The translations under genes were made by a program, and so were the position numbers. This document shows, in pieces, positions 10,201 to 20,398 of a DNA stretch of 64,000 bases. Positions within the stretch are counted from its first letter, which is position 1; every line of letters starts with the position of its first letter. The DNA comes from Bacteroidota bacterium. GTDB lineage: Bacteria; Bacteroidota; Bacteroidia; AKYH767-A; OLB10. The stretch lies in assembly GCA_016721435.1 (NCBI GenBank), contig JADKIC010000014.1, positions 79,711 to 143,710 of the forward strand, read 5' to 3'. The notes under the pieces were generated by a model, which was given only the letters and a program-made list of their open reading frames with translations, was not told the DNA's origin and searched no databases.

Positions 10201-11939
10201 ATAGTGTAAAGGCCACCACTTGTTACTGTGAAAGATGGAGTAGCATTTACCTGCTCGATCACCAGACCTGTACCTGAAGTCAGTACATAAATAACACTGT
10301 ATCCTGCAGGCACATTGATATTGCTGTCAGGAGTAGCTGTTAATGTACCACCTGTTCCGCAGATCGTAGCGTTCACGGCAGTAAGCGTTCCGGCATCAGG
10401 ATTAGTTACATTGAACTGTGCACCGGCTACATCTAAAGAAGCGCAGATAGATCCACCGCCTTGTACCAATAATCCGTTCACATCAAAACCTGTAGTAGTA
10501 CCCGGAACAACGATGCCGAGGTCAAGAGTTGAATCGTAAACCAGAGTATGAATAGTGTAGAGCCGCCACTTGTTACAGTGAAAGATGGAGTAGCATTTAC
10601 TTGCTCAATCACCAAACCTGTACCTGAAGTCAGTACATAAATAACACTGTATCCTGCAGGCACGTTGATGTTGCCATCAGGAGTTGCAGTCAACGTGCCA
10701 CCTGTTCCGCAGATAGTAGCGTTCACAGCAGTAAGTGTTCCTGCATCAGGATTAGTTACATTGAACTGTGCCGGCTACATCTAAAGAAGCGCAGATAGAT
10801 CCGCCGCCTTGTACCAATAATCCGTTTGAATCGTATACCAGAGTATGAATAGTATATAGACCACCACTTGTTACAGTGAAAGTTGGAGTTGCATTTACTT
10901 GCTGAATCACCAGACCTGTACCTGAAGTCAGTACATAAATTACACTGTATCCTGCAGGCACATTGATGTTGCTGTCAGGAGTAGCTGTTAAAGTACCACC
11001 TGTTCCGCAGATAGTTGGGTTCACGGCAGTAAGCGTTCCTGCATCAGGATCATTCACGAGAATGGGAGCACCGGTCACATCAAGTGAGGCGCAAATAGTA
11101 CCACCACCCTGGATCAAAAGTGCATTAACGTCAAAACCCGTTGTAGTTCCGGGAACAACAACTCCAAGGTTTAAAGTTAAAGGGTCAAAAACCAAGGTGT
11201 GAATAGTGTATATACCTCCTGAAGAAACAGTGAAAGAAGGGAGTGAATTTACTTGCTCAATGACAAGTCCAGCACCTTTTGTAAGAACATAAATAGTTTG
11301 AAATCCCTGTGGGACTACAGCATTTCCATTTGGTGTTGCAGCGATAGTGGTGGATCCACCTTTCACACAAGCTGAAGTGAAATTTGCTGAAATAGTTCCC
11401 GCATCAGCCGGGCATACATTTGAAGTGAAATTTAATGTATAATCTTCTGTTTCACCAAGGAAATAAGCCCCGCAATCAGGAGCATAACCCAGACGTTTTA
11501 CAGTGACTCTCAATCGCACATTTCCAGCCACGGTATTTGTGGGGATAGTAAACGAACCGGACAAGGAAACATACGAAGTGTCTTGCACCAGCGTTTCGCC
11601 CGAATCGGTAAAGTCATTGTCATTGTTTAGGTCTGCAAATATTCTTGTAAAAAACAAGTCTTTTAGCAGAACACGATCTGTCAGAATAGTATAAGATAAA
11701 GTACCTCCCGCAGCAACCGTCGCAGATTGCGTTGTGAAATTTGCATAGCCGTTGTTGTTTCCACTGGTATTGGAAATAGTACCCAAATCAAATTTTTCTA
11801 TCCAGAGTTTTCTGAAAGAAGAATTGACGCCCCTCGAATTGCAATAATTTTGTGCTAGAATGCTTCCCGGAAGCATTAGCACGAACAGCATCAGTGTCGT
11901 TATGACTGATCCGATTTTTTTTAGAAATGGTTTTTTCAT
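7217..11939 (-). CDS. Giant secreted GEVED + 117-residue tandem repeat protein, T9SS type A, four indels
   Basis: Five consecutive reading frames form one gene of about 1575 codons once four small deletions are restored (2 nt near 10770, 1 nt near 10561, 8939 and 8668); the frame arithmetic is exact. The order is: signal peptide (residues 1-29), a GEVED-type domain with FADLNNDNDFTDSGE and LGETEDYTLNF (about 80-170), one divergent repeat, nine near-identical repeats, one further divergent repeat, then a T9SS type A sorting domain (NVYPNPASAEINVQY). Each repeat carries TICGTGGTLTATP, YVLTSGTGLVIEQV, YTIHTLVYDSTLDL and GGGSICASLD, with two Cys. It is likely a long surface or released fibre. The gene is preceded by a 200-bp gap and followed by a strong terminator. 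Confidence 0.85.
7946..11048 (-). repeat. Nine tandem 351-bp coding repeats
   Basis: Nine copies of a 351-bp (117-codon) unit run from 11048 down to 7946. Their total, 3103 bp, equals 9 x 351 minus a 51-bp in-frame deletion in the first unit (the segment TLDLGIVVPGTTTGFDV is missing near 10826) minus 5 bases of frame-breaking indels. The copies are nearly identical in DNA sequence, including third positions. This means recent expansion, gene conversion or assembly consensus effects. The outer repeats on each side are clearly more divergent. Confidence 0.93.
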
Positions 11940-12144
11940 TGTTGGTGTTAATTGAGTTAAATTATTTTGATTCTATTTTGGTTTAATGAGTGTGATAACA
12001 TCTTGTGAGGGAATTTGGTTTGTCATAAAATTGAAATAATTGAATTTTATGAGAATCATCCCGTTTTTTCTTAATTATGCGCTGTTATTAGAATTTCAGA
12101 TCGAATAGTGTTAATTATTGATATTCAGTAACAATCCGTATAAT

Positions 12145-13382
12145 ATGAGTGAGCCGCAGCGTTTGCAAATAAGAGATTTCACCTATGTTCTTCCTGAAGA
12201 TCGAATAGCTAAATTTCCACTTCCGGAAAGAACATCCTCACTTTTATTGGTTTATAAATCCGGAGACATAAGAAAAACGGTCTTTAGAAATATTGCCGAA
12301 GTTTTGCCGGAGAATTCTTTATTGGTCTTTAATGATACCAAGGTAATCCACGCCCGGATTAAACTGCTGACTGCAGGTAACCAAGTTATTGAGTGCTTTT
12401 GCCTGGAACCGGTAAGTGAACTATCTGTCGAAGAAGTTTTTCGTTCAAAGGGTCCGCTGCTATGAAATGTATGATCGGTAATGCCAGAAAATGGAAGGAG
12501 GGCCCATTGTACAAGTCCATTGATGGTAAATATGGGCTAGTTGAAATTAAATTTGAAAAACTGCGTCAGGATGAAAGGGATTTTATCATTGCTATGTCAT
12601 GGAATAATGCTTATTATACTTTTTCGGAGATTTTAGAGCTAGCCGGTGAATTGCCGATTCCTCCTTATTTAAAGCGTGAAACAGAGTTAGAGGATGAATC
12701 CAGATACAATACTACTTATGCATCGCAGGAGGGCTCGGTGGCAGCGCCTACAGCCGGCCTGCATTTTAATGCGGATCTTTTGACTACACTTATGCAAAGT
12801 GGAATCTCACAAGAAAAAGTGACCTTACATGTCGGGGCAGGGACATTTCGTCCGGTAAGCAGTAATAAACTGGCTGACCATAAAATGCATGCAGAGCGTA
12901 TTGTTGTGAGGAAATCAGTCCTGCAAAGTATACTGTTGACAAAGGGTGTTTTTCCTGTAATTGCTGTTGGAACTACTTCTGCAAGAACATTGGAAAGCTT
13001 GTATTGGCTGGGATTAAAAATTTTGAACGGGGAAGGAAAGGAGCACCCCTTTCATATTGATCAATGGATTCCTTATCAATTTAAGGATACTTCCCTCCCT
13101 GAATGTAGAGCTGTTTTGGAGACACTTCTAAAATGGATGGATGCCTTAGGACTCGAAGAAATCACCGGTTATACGCAATTGATAATTGCTCCGGGATATG
13201 CATTTCAGATAGTAGATGCTTTAATTACTAATTTTCATCAACCGAATAGTACTTTATTACTATTGGTAGCTGCGTTGATAGGAGAGAGGTGGAAGGAAAT
13301 TTACGAGTATGCGCTTGAAAACGATTTCCGGTTTTTAAGCTACGGTGATGCATGCCTCTTGTTCAAAAAGGAAACTTCTTAA
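12145..13382 (+). CDS. queA: S-adenosylmethionine:tRNA ribosyltransferase-isomerase, one frameshift
   Basis: QueA transfers and isomerises the ribosyl part of SAM onto 7-deazaguanine at tRNA position 34 to give epoxyqueuosine. The N-terminal part (LQIRDFTYVLPEDRIAKFP, NDTKVIHARI) ends in a stop near 12465, and the second frame starts with KCMIGNARKWKEG. Adding one G at about 12464 gives LWKCMIGN, as expected for the family. The second part holds the hallmark motifs PTAGLHFN, HVGAGTFRPV, GTTSARTLES and ITNFHQPNSTLLLLV. Total length is about 412 residues, normal for Bacteroidota. The ATG at 12145 is preferred over the frame start at 12118, which is an ATT. The break is probably sequencing error. 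Confidence 0.93.
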
Positions 13383-13418
13383 AGCGTTAATGATGTGAAT
13401 GATTAAATTTAGTCTGTT

Positions 13419-14114
13419 TTAAGGATTTACTCCACGAACTTTTCCGGCGTAATAACCGGGTGTATAGTAAACCCCGACAAGGATATGTGAAGCTAAGGTG
13501 TAAATGGTCAAACTGTTCATCACCGGTCTGGACACAATGTTCGTCATGCCAATATTAAATCGCCCTTCCAGACTCACATTAATTCTTCTGTTTACAGCAT
13601 ATCTCCCACCGGCACCAAGGATCAATCCTCCATCTAAAGGAATATAATTAGAAGTGCCGCTTATTACAATTTTTTCCCCAAGTACCGGCTCGGTAAACGT
13701 CGATTTTTGACTTAATAGTGTCCCCAAATAAGGTCCTGCGGTAAGATTACCCTTCATTCGGTTGCCAAAGTTGTACTCGAAAAGAAGCGGAATGGTGAGA
13801 TAGCTATAACTGATTTTAGCATTGTAGAAGCCCTTCAAATCCCCCACCTCGTCAAACAAGGGTAGAATTCCCCCGGCTCCCTTCACTTCAAAAAAAAGAT
13901 TGCTTTTTACGCTCCAGTGCTTACTGAAAGGGTAATATACCGCCGGCCCTCCGGTTAAACGAATTTCAGGTTCCAGAAATGTTTCAATGAAGGGGTTTCC
14001 ATAAAGATTGACGAAGGAAGGTCCCGTCTGAAAACCATATTGTACAGTGTTTTTCTGTGCATGGATCTGTATTTGGGAGGTGATTAGAAAAAGAAGTAAG
14101 CAGCATCGTTTCAT
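13419..14114 (-). CDS. Outer-membrane beta-barrel protein (PorT-like)
   Basis: The 231-residue protein has a signal peptide (MKRCCLLLFLITSQIQIHAQ) and then alternating hydrophobic/polar strands rich in Gly and aromatic residues: GFQTGPSFVNLYG, GPAVYYPFSKHWSVKSNLFFE, YLTIPLLFEYNFGNRMKGNLTAGPYLG, LILGAGGRYAVNRRINVSLEGRF. This is the pattern of small porin-like barrels (PorT / OMP_b-brl_2 type) that are abundant in Bacteroidota. The exact role cannot be told. It runs convergently to queA, 36 bp apart, and no partner gene is obvious. Confidence 0.75.
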   Translation of the reverse strand: MKRCCLLLFLITSQIQIHAQKNTVQYGFQTGPSFVNLYGNPFIETFLEPEIRLTGGPAVYYPFSKHWSVKSNLFFEVKGAGGILPLFDEVGDLKGFYNAKISYSYLTIPLLFEYNFGNRMKGNLTAGPYLGTLLSQKSTFTEPVLGEKIVISGTSNYIPLDGGLILGAGGRYAVNRRINVSLEGRFNIGMTNIVSRPVMNSLTIYTLASHILVGVYYTPGYYAGKVRGVNP

Positions 14115-14234
14115 AGTGTTTCCCGGAGATCAGATCTTTTCAAAAGTAATCCATATACACGGGTGCATGCGGGATTAAATCGGCTGCTTATCCACATGCG
14201 TTGTTTATTACTTTTAAACCAAGCGACTCCCTCA

Positions 14235-14621
14235 TTACCAATCACCGAGAAATTCATCCATATCTCTTCTGTCTTTCTTCGTGGGTCTTCCGGTACCACC
14301 TTTAATATTCCAGGATGCGAGTGCGGCCTGATGTAGTTTTAAGCGGTCCAGTTCCTCTGCAGGTGTGATATCGATGATAAAATCTTTTACAAAAGCAGCG
14401 GACATCCGCTTTTCCGTGATAGCAAGAACTTTAATGTGCTGATACCACGGCCCTCTGTGAATTACGATAATTTCTCCAATTCGTATCGCTCTTGCCGGTT
14501 TAACAGTAATCTCTAAAATTTTTACTCTCCCTTTTTCACATGCTTCAGCCGACAACTGTCTGGTTTTATATAACCTGACTGCCCATAGGAATTTATCAAT
14601 CCTTATCTTATCTGAGACCAT
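14235..14621 (-). CDS. S4-domain RNA-binding protein (Hsp15-like)
   Basis: The protein has about 129 residues. The N-terminal S4 domain (KIRIDKFLWAVRLYKTRQLSAEACEKGRVKI) is followed by a basic C-terminal tail (KKDRRDMDEFL). This is the layout of HslR/Hsp15, a heat-shock protein that binds free 50S subunits carrying nascent chains and recycles them. The ATG at 14621 is chosen because it starts closest to the S4 domain. It is a single gene divergent from the DUF4153 gene. Assignment to HslR itself, rather than another S4 paralogue, is inferred from length and tail. Confidence 0.82.
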   Translation of the reverse strand: MVSDKIRIDKFLWAVRLYKTRQLSAEACEKGRVKILEITVKPARAIRIGEIIVIHRGPWYQHIKVLAITEKRMSAAFVKDFIIDITPAEELDRLKLHQAALASWNIKGGTGRPTKKDRRDMDEFLGDW

Positions 14622-14701
14622 TTGCACCCGGCAAAATTACACTTTGTTGGTGGATGCATTGGTTCATTTAATACTTTTAACTGCTTTAATTGAAGAAAAT
14701 A

Positions 14702-16525
14702 ATGCGGTTTAACTCCTTACAACAAATCAGTCAAAAGGCGAAGGAAACAATTGTTCGCTTTCCGCTGCCGTTGATTATTTGTTTATTTGCAGCAACGGCA
14801 TTGCTTTGGTTAGTGGATAACAATGAAAAGAATGAATGGTTTAAGTATGTGATAAAATTTTTAGTGACGTGTACCATTTCTTTACCTGCTTTCATTGGAC
14901 TGACCCTCTTTTGTGAAAGGTATTACATTAAGAAACGTACTGTGTTTGCCCTACACGTCATGTTGCTTTTATTTGCATTCTTATATTTTTATTTTCTTCC
15001 TTATGAATTTACTGAAATTACAGCAGCGAGACATCTGCTTTTATTATTGGCGGCACATCTGGCTGTTTCCTTTGCTCCATTTCTGGTGAACGCCGAAATG
15101 CAAGGATTCTGGCAGTTTAACAAGTCGCTCTTTTTAAGATTCCTGACAGCCGGTTTATATTCTTTTGTATTGTTCGCGGGATTGGCATTGGCTATTCTTG
15201 CAGTTGATAATTTATTTGAAGCGGCCATTAGAGACGAAGCCTACCAACGTTTATTTTTTATCATCGCAGTAATTTTTAATACCTGGTTCTTTTTATCCGG
15301 AGTTCCGCGCGATTTTCCCGGGCTGGAAAAAGAAAATGATTACCCCAATGGACTTCGAATATTTACACAATTTGTATTGTTACCGCTGGTCACGATTTAT
15401 TTAGGTATTCTCTATGTGTATGAATTGAAAATCCTGGTTACAATGAATTGGCCGCGCGGTTGGGTTTCCTATTTGGTCATTGGTTTTTCAACCGCCGGGA
15501 TTTTGGCTTTGTTGTTAGTCTGGCCGTTAAGAAATGATGATCGTTATAAATGGGTCAAAACCTTTACACGACTTTTTTACATCGCGCTATTACCTTTGAT
15601 TGCTTTACTCTTTTTATCAATTTATATTCGTGTGAAGGAGTATGGAATCACCGAAAACAGATATTTTATAATTGTTCTGGCTATATGGTTGTTGGGAAAT
15701 GCGATTTACTTTCTTTTTAGCAGGATGAAAAACATTAAGGTGATTCCGATGTCACTTTTTGTAGTGGCATTGTTATCCGGTTTTGGTCCGTGGAGTGCAT
15801 TTGAAGTCAGTAAGTCGAATCAGCGATCACGACTAATAAATCTGTTGAGCGATCAGGGTATGTTTAAGGAAAACCGGATTGTTCCTGCACCCATTGGAAA
15901 TGCAATGGACAAGGAGCTGCGTATGAAAATGGGAAGTTTATTCGATTACCTGCTTTCTACACATGATATAAAAATTCTTCAGGGTATCATGGACATCAAT
16001 CTCGATTCATTACGTGTTAAACATGGGAAATACCGTTTGGCCACTATGGTGATGAAGTCGCTAAATCTGGAGTATGAAGAAGGATGGAGGTATGATCCTG
16101 AAAAGTCGGATAAATTTCAATTTACTACTGAAACACATGATGGCTTACCGCTAAATGTGGATGGGTATCAATTGTTTTTCAAATATGAATATTATGGTTC
16201 CGAAAGGGAGGAGAGTAAGAAAGTACAATTGGATTCTACAGCTTTTTTTATGGTGGATTTCATAAGTGATAAAAATGTGCTTTCCATTGTAGATGCTGAC
16301 GGTGTAGCGTCTGAATTAAAGATGGATGCTCTGGTAAGTCGGATTCATAAGGAGTATTCCATCACCGCTTTTAATCTTCCTGAAACGTTGATGATGGCCA
16401 CGCTGCAAAGTGAAAACATGGAATGCAAGTTGATTTTCAGATCACTTTACGGGACGTTGAGCCAAAAGAAGGAGTTAAAAGAAATTACTTCGCTTCAAGT
16501 GGATGTTCTTTACAGGAAGAAGTAG
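14702..16525 (+). CDS. DUF4153-type polytopic membrane protein
   Basis: About 607 residues. The first 380 contain ten or so hydrophobic helices separated by short charged loops (for example LIICLFAATALLWLV, FVLLPLVTIYLGILYVYELK). The last 200 residues are soluble and rich in charged residues, ending KKELKEITSLQVDVLYRKK. The pattern YLGILYVYELKIL and NRYFIIVLAIWLLGNAIYFLF matches the DUF4153 family of uncharacterised membrane proteins in Bacteroidota. The ATG at 14702 is used; an upstream TTG is less likely. It is followed by a bidirectional terminator. Confidence 0.75.
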   Translation: MRFNSLQQISQKAKETIVRFPLPLIICLFAATALLWLVDNNEKNEWFKYVIKFLVTCTISLPAFIGLTLFCERYYIKKRTVFALHVMLLLFAFLYFYFLPYEFTEITAARHLLLLLAAHLAVSFAPFLVNAEMQGFWQFNKSLFLRFLTAGLYSFVLFAGLALAILAVDNLFEAAIRDEAYQRLFFIIAVIFNTWFFLSGVPRDFPGLEKENDYPNGLRIFTQFVLLPLVTIYLGILYVYELKILVTMNWPRGWVSYLVIGFSTAGILALLLVWPLRNDDRYKWVKTFTRLFYIALLPLIALLFLSIYIRVKEYGITENRYFIIVLAIWLLGNAIYFLFSRMKNIKVIPMSLFVVALLSGFGPWSAFEVSKSNQRSRLINLLSDQGMFKENRIVPAPIGNAMDKELRMKMGSLFDYLLSTHDIKILQGIMDINLDSLRVKHGKYRLATMVMKSLNLEYEEGWRYDPEKSDKFQFTTETHDGLPLNVDGYQLFFKYEYYGSEREESKKVQLDSTAFFMVDFISDKNVLSIVDADGVASELKMDALVSRIHKEYSITAFNLPETLMMATLQSENMECKLIFRSLYGTLSQKKELKEITSLQVDVLYRKK

Positions 16526-16556
16526 TTCTTTAATGCAAAGTTTCATCTCAAAATAA

Positions 16557-16590
16557 AAGAGGGCTGCTTCCGGAAAGAAACAGCCCTCTT
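16557..16590. terminator. Bidirectional Rho-independent terminator
   Basis: A perfect 10-bp stem (AAGAGGGCTG at 16557-16566 and CAGCCCTCTT at 16581-16590) with a 14-nt loop sits between two convergent genes (stops at 16525 and 16607). A-rich sequence on the left and a T-rich stretch on the right allow it to work for both transcripts. Confidence 0.85.
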
Positions 16591-16606
16591 TGTATTATAA
16601 ATTCTC

Positions 16607-18448
16607 TTATTTAACTACATTTAATTTCCTGCTGTACTCGCTTTTTCCTGTTGAGAAACGTGCGGTATAGATACCAGTCTCCAGTTGACTCAGCGAAACT
16701 TCAAGTTGTCCGTTTTGAACTGTAAAACGCTCACCTGCAACTAATTTTCCCTGAATATCGAATAGTTGAACAAATAATTCATCTGATTTAATCAAACTTG
16801 CATCGATGTTGATGAACGCTTTGTCGGACGCAGGGTTTGGATAGAATTGTCCGATTCCTTCTGCGGCAGTCTCTTCATTTATTCCTACACCTACGCGTTG
16901 AATGGTTGCTCTGATCATCAGATCTTCTATATCTCTGTATCTGTATTCAGATGGCGTACCTCCTAAAACTTCAAAGGTGCGGTTACTGAATGGCGCTACC
17001 TGATCCTGGCCTAATGAAACACCATCTCCACCCATTCCCCATAACACATAAAATCCACCACTATCAATCCGGACCAATTGATTTAATACAGAGGTAGAAT
17101 ATACACCTGTTGTAAACGTTCCAGAAGCAACAAATATAGAATCTAACAATGTTCCGGGAAGTTTATTCGGACCATCATCAGCATATACTTTCATCGTAGA
17201 TCCAACAGCATTAGGATCGGCAACAATTAATGTAGCTACTTTGCTGATATCACATGGGTAGAAGGGAGGAATGAAATAATTCGCACAACCACCATCACCA
17301 CCGTTCCAGGATATGCCTGTTGCAGCAGCTACACCATTATCATAGGCCAGAAGGATTTCATTCAACGTCGTATCTACAACTTGTAATTCCTGTGTTTTGA
17401 TATTATTACTAGCAGTCAAATCTCCTGATAAAGTGGTTGTGTTTATGAAACGAAATGTACCTGAATTGATGGGAATAAATGGATTTGCCATGTTTAATAA
17501 TTGAGATTGTCCGGGTTGCAAAGTGTCTGTTAAAGTAGTGTTGGAAACCATTACATTATTACCAGGCGAATCACGAACAAGTCCGCTTACATTAAATGGA
17601 GCGACTACCGTGTTTCCGGTATTTACAACTTCTGAATTGAGGACATATGCTCCCGCTGCATTTTTAGAAATGAATAATGCAGCCGTTTCCGGATTTCCCG
17701 CGAAAGAAGTGCCAACATCTGTTATTTGTTGAGTAGTAACTGCAGGAGGATAGAACTTAATAGCGTATTGCACCGGAGGATAAAGATTTTGGTTCCACAT
17801 CAAGCCATCATTTCCCGATACATTTTCAATTCCCACTGATACAAAACTTGTGGTGGAAACACTAACTCCGGTTTGTGTTAAGTACTGAAATGTAATTGTA
17901 CTATCAGCGTAATTCATTATAATCTGAAACGTATTTTCACCGGTGTAAGAGGGAGTACCGGATTTCCAGAAGGGGACACTATCCCAGGTTATTATCACGG
18001 AATCCTGTGCGGTACTTGTCCAGTAATAACAGCTCGCCGGATTCCCTACTGCCGGGCCTGTTTTGTCGAAAGTCAAATCCGTCATCATCGCTCCGAGAAA
18101 GTTGTTTTTCGTTGGATCAGGTGTTGGGATGATCGGAAATGGATGTGCGAAAGAAGCATTCTGGAAAATAAGGTACCCGTTTGATCCAATCCAGAAACGA
18201 TCTACAGTATACCAGTAGAATTGAAATGGACTCGGAAGGAAGAAGGGTCCAACAATATTATCATCTGCCAATCCTGAAATTTCAACCGTGTTTGGCGAGT
18301 TGGTAATATCAATCCAGTTAAAGGATGGACCATTGGGATCGTTACTGTCTCGCCAAATGTTTCCGTAAACATCAGGACCACCCGATGTTTGTGCCTGCAA
18401 GCTAAATGTAGATGCAATGGCAATCATGATAAGTATAATTTTTTTCAT
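16607..18448 (-). CDS. Secreted T9SS type A sorting domain protein
   Basis: The 613-residue protein has a signal peptide (MKKIILIMIAIASTFSLQAQ). The first 230 residues resemble NIDO-like or lectin-like domains of Bacteroidota cargo: FWIGSNGYLIFQN, FQIIMNYADSTITFQY and VSVGIENVSGNDG are typical strand motifs. A CARDB-like middle part (residues 240-350) has GLVRDSPGNNVMVSN. The C-terminus is a T9SS type A domain (GQFYPNPASDKAFINID ... YSRKLNVVK). The protein is therefore probably secreted through T9SS. No catalytic site is apparent. Confidence 0.86.
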   Translation of the reverse strand: MKKIILIMIAIASTFSLQAQTSGGPDVYGNIWRDSNDPNGPSFNWIDITNSPNTVEISGLADDNIVGPFFLPSPFQFYWYTVDRFWIGSNGYLIFQNASFAHPFPIIPTPDPTKNNFLGAMMTDLTFDKTGPAVGNPASCYYWTSTAQDSVIITWDSVPFWKSGTPSYTGENTFQIIMNYADSTITFQYLTQTGVSVSTTSFVSVGIENVSGNDGLMWNQNLYPPVQYAIKFYPPAVTTQQITDVGTSFAGNPETAALFISKNAAGAYVLNSEVVNTGNTVVAPFNVSGLVRDSPGNNVMVSNTTLTDTLQPGQSQLLNMANPFIPINSGTFRFINTTTLSGDLTASNNIKTQELQVVDTTLNEILLAYDNGVAAATGISWNGGDGGCANYFIPPFYPCDISKVATLIVADPNAVGSTMKVYADDGPNKLPGTLLDSIFVASGTFTTGVYSTSVLNQLVRIDSGGFYVLWGMGGDGVSLGQDQVAPFSNRTFEVLGGTPSEYRYRDIEDLMIRATIQRVGVGINEETAAEGIGQFYPNPASDKAFINIDASLIKSDELFVQLFDIQGKLVAGERFTVQNGQLEVSLSQLETGIYTARFSTGKSEYSRKLNVVK

Positions 18449-18611
18449 AGTATAAATGATTTGATTTAGCTTATTGGACTAAATTAGTAATATATTCTTA
18501 TAACTGATTAATTGTTTTTAATTTGAGAAAGATTCAGTGAGAAAAAAATAATATAAATAATTGAATATCATATAAATGCAAAAGCTGTTAGAATCGTTAA
18601 GTCGTCCTGAA

Positions 18612-19343
18612 CTATCCGAAACTTAAAAATCCAATCATCCCACCTGTAAAAATAGCGAGGAGTTTGTAAATATTGAATCGATGATCACTACTGGATTCAA
18701 AAAGAATAGTTGTGCTGATATGCAGAAAAATTCCAATGACAATCGCCATAATTTTATCATAGTTGGCGGCAAGTCCTTCCAGAGAACTTTGATGCAGTAA
18801 ATTGCCCGTTAATGCTCCCAGAGGTGCCATTGCAGCAAAGAGCACCAGGAAAAAGAAAGACATTTTTTTATTTATACCGGAGGCTGTCAACATGCTCATC
18901 AGTGCAAATGCAACCGGAATATGATGCAGAATGATGCCGTACAATAGCGAATGCGAATGCAGATGATCATGTCCTGCACTTTCTAAAGTACTCAGGGGTA
19001 TACCCTCCAGAAAACTATGTAAGGAAAGACTGATCATCATAGTCAGTGGAAATGCATCGGTATTCCTCTTGTGAACATGAATATGTCCATGCTCTATCCC
19101 CTCTGAAAAAAGTTCAAGTATAATTTGTAACAAAAATCCAATCATGATCCAGGCACCAATCGAAGCGCCACTATTGTTATATACTTCCGGCATTAAATGC
19201 AAGACACTGATGGCAAAAAGAAATGCTCCTGAAAAGGAAAGTAGTAATTTCAGAAAACGATGGGAGGGCTTCTTTATAAGAAAAAATATCCCACCGCTGA
19301 CGAGAACGGAACTGAAGAGCAAGATGTAATCAACGTAAGGCAT
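18612..19343 (-). CDS. ZIP family metal transporter
   Basis: The 243-residue protein has eight hydrophobic helices, consistent with ZIP (SLC39-like) zinc/iron importers of the inner membrane. The diagnostic helix IV motif HSFLEGIPL (about 108-116) and helix V motif HHIPVAFAL (about 139-147) provide the metal-binding His residues. A cytosolic His-rich loop (EHGHIHVHKRN, HDHLHSH) probably also binds metal. The start of this gene is 3 bp after the stop of the upstream methyltransferase gene, so the two are likely one transcript. Metal specificity cannot be told from the sequence. Confidence 0.9.
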   Translation of the reverse strand: MPYVDYILLFSSVLVSGGIFFLIKKPSHRFLKLLLSFSGAFLFAISVLHLMPEVYNNSGASIGAWIMIGFLLQIILELFSEGIEHGHIHVHKRNTDAFPLTMMISLSLHSFLEGIPLSTLESAGHDHLHSHSLLYGIILHHIPVAFALMSMLTASGINKKMSFFFLVLFAAMAPLGALTGNLLHQSSLEGLAANYDKIMAIVIGIFLHISTTILFESSSDHRFNIYKLLAIFTGGMIGFLSFG

Positions 19344-19346
19344 CTG

Positions 19347-20085
19347 TTATAATTTCCTGGTCACAAATATAAGTCGTTGCGAACTCTCCGGATGAAATCC
19401 CTCCAGATGATAGTCGCCATAAGTTTCCAATAGCTTTAAGCCGGAATGTGCAAAGAAGCGATAGAAGTCTTCAGCATAGAGAATTCTGACTTCTTCGCGG
19501 AAGGAAGTTCGGATGCCTTTGTTTTCAATGTCAATATGCTTTATGATTTTGCCATCTTCTATTTTCTTCGTGATTTCGAATGTCGTGTCGTCAATAATTT
19601 TCTTTTCAAAGGGTTTCCAGTTCCCGTAAGGCTAAATGTAAATTCAGGAAATCAATGATGAAGTATCCGCCTTGTACAAGACTAGCCGCTGCGGCCTGTA
19701 TGGCCTTTTCATTTTCATGGTTGCGATCGAAGTACCCGAAGCTGGTGAAGAGATTAAACACGGCATCGAAATAATTTACTCTGAAAATACGTCGCATATC
19801 GTGTTGATAGAAATGCAGGTTTTCTGTTTCAAACTGTTTGCAATAATTGATATTTTCTCCGGATAAATCTACACCGGTCACGTTAAATCCCTGTCGATTC
19901 AGATAGAGGGAATGTCGGCCTTTCCCGCAAGCCAGATCCATTACTTTGCTTTCGGCAGGTAAATGAACCCTGTTAAGCAAGAGATCTAAAAATGTTTTTG
20001 CTTCGTCTTTGTCGCGCTCTCTGTAAAGTAGATGGTAATACGGCGAATCGAACCACGTTTCAAACCAGGGACTTTCAGTGGACAT
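19347..20085 (-). CDS. Class I SAM-dependent methyltransferase, one frameshift
   Basis: The first 150 residues hold the Rossmann-fold SAM site (VMDLACGKGRHSLYL, about 48-62) and downstream VTGVDLSGENINYC, so the protein methylates an unknown small-molecule or other substrate in the cytoplasm. The reading frame stops at 19606, but another frame continues without gap to 19347 (EKKIIDDTTFEITKKIEDGK ... SQRLIFVTRKL). One inserted base, or a 2-nt deletion, in 19606-19625 separates them. Total length about 245 residues fits the family. The gene precedes the ZIP transporter gene by 3 bp. Confidence 0.83.
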
Positions 20086-20398
20086 GCAGCAGGACGAGGA
20101 GTCTATTTTTTATTTTAAGAGAGGGTTTACAGAAATCAGGCTTCAATCAGAAGTCCGATGGAGTATGGTGCAAAGATATTCATATATCACCTCGCCTGGC
20201 TTTTTTAGATTAAACTATTGGAAGAGCAATTAAATTATTCAATCGGTTTGTTTTCAGATAGATGCAGTTCTTTAAACTGAATAATATTAGAGAGGTTCGA
20301 GGTCTGCTGATTTTTTCGGAGATAAAAAATGAAAAGACTTTTCGTTTATCCTTCCATAAAGGGGCATTAATACAATATTCAGTTTAATTTTGGCTGCA
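20086..20398. other. Intergenic region between divergent genes
   Basis: This 313-bp AT-rich stretch separates the minus-strand methyltransferase from plus-strand corA and must hold both promoters. I see no convincing gene, RNA or repeat. The 97-codon minus-strand frame across it overlaps corA and looks accidental. Confidence 0.6.

Noticed and set aside
8211..11202. Series of 64-79-codon plus-strand frames
   Set aside because: They are antisense shadows of the 351-bp coding repeats and recur with exactly that period.
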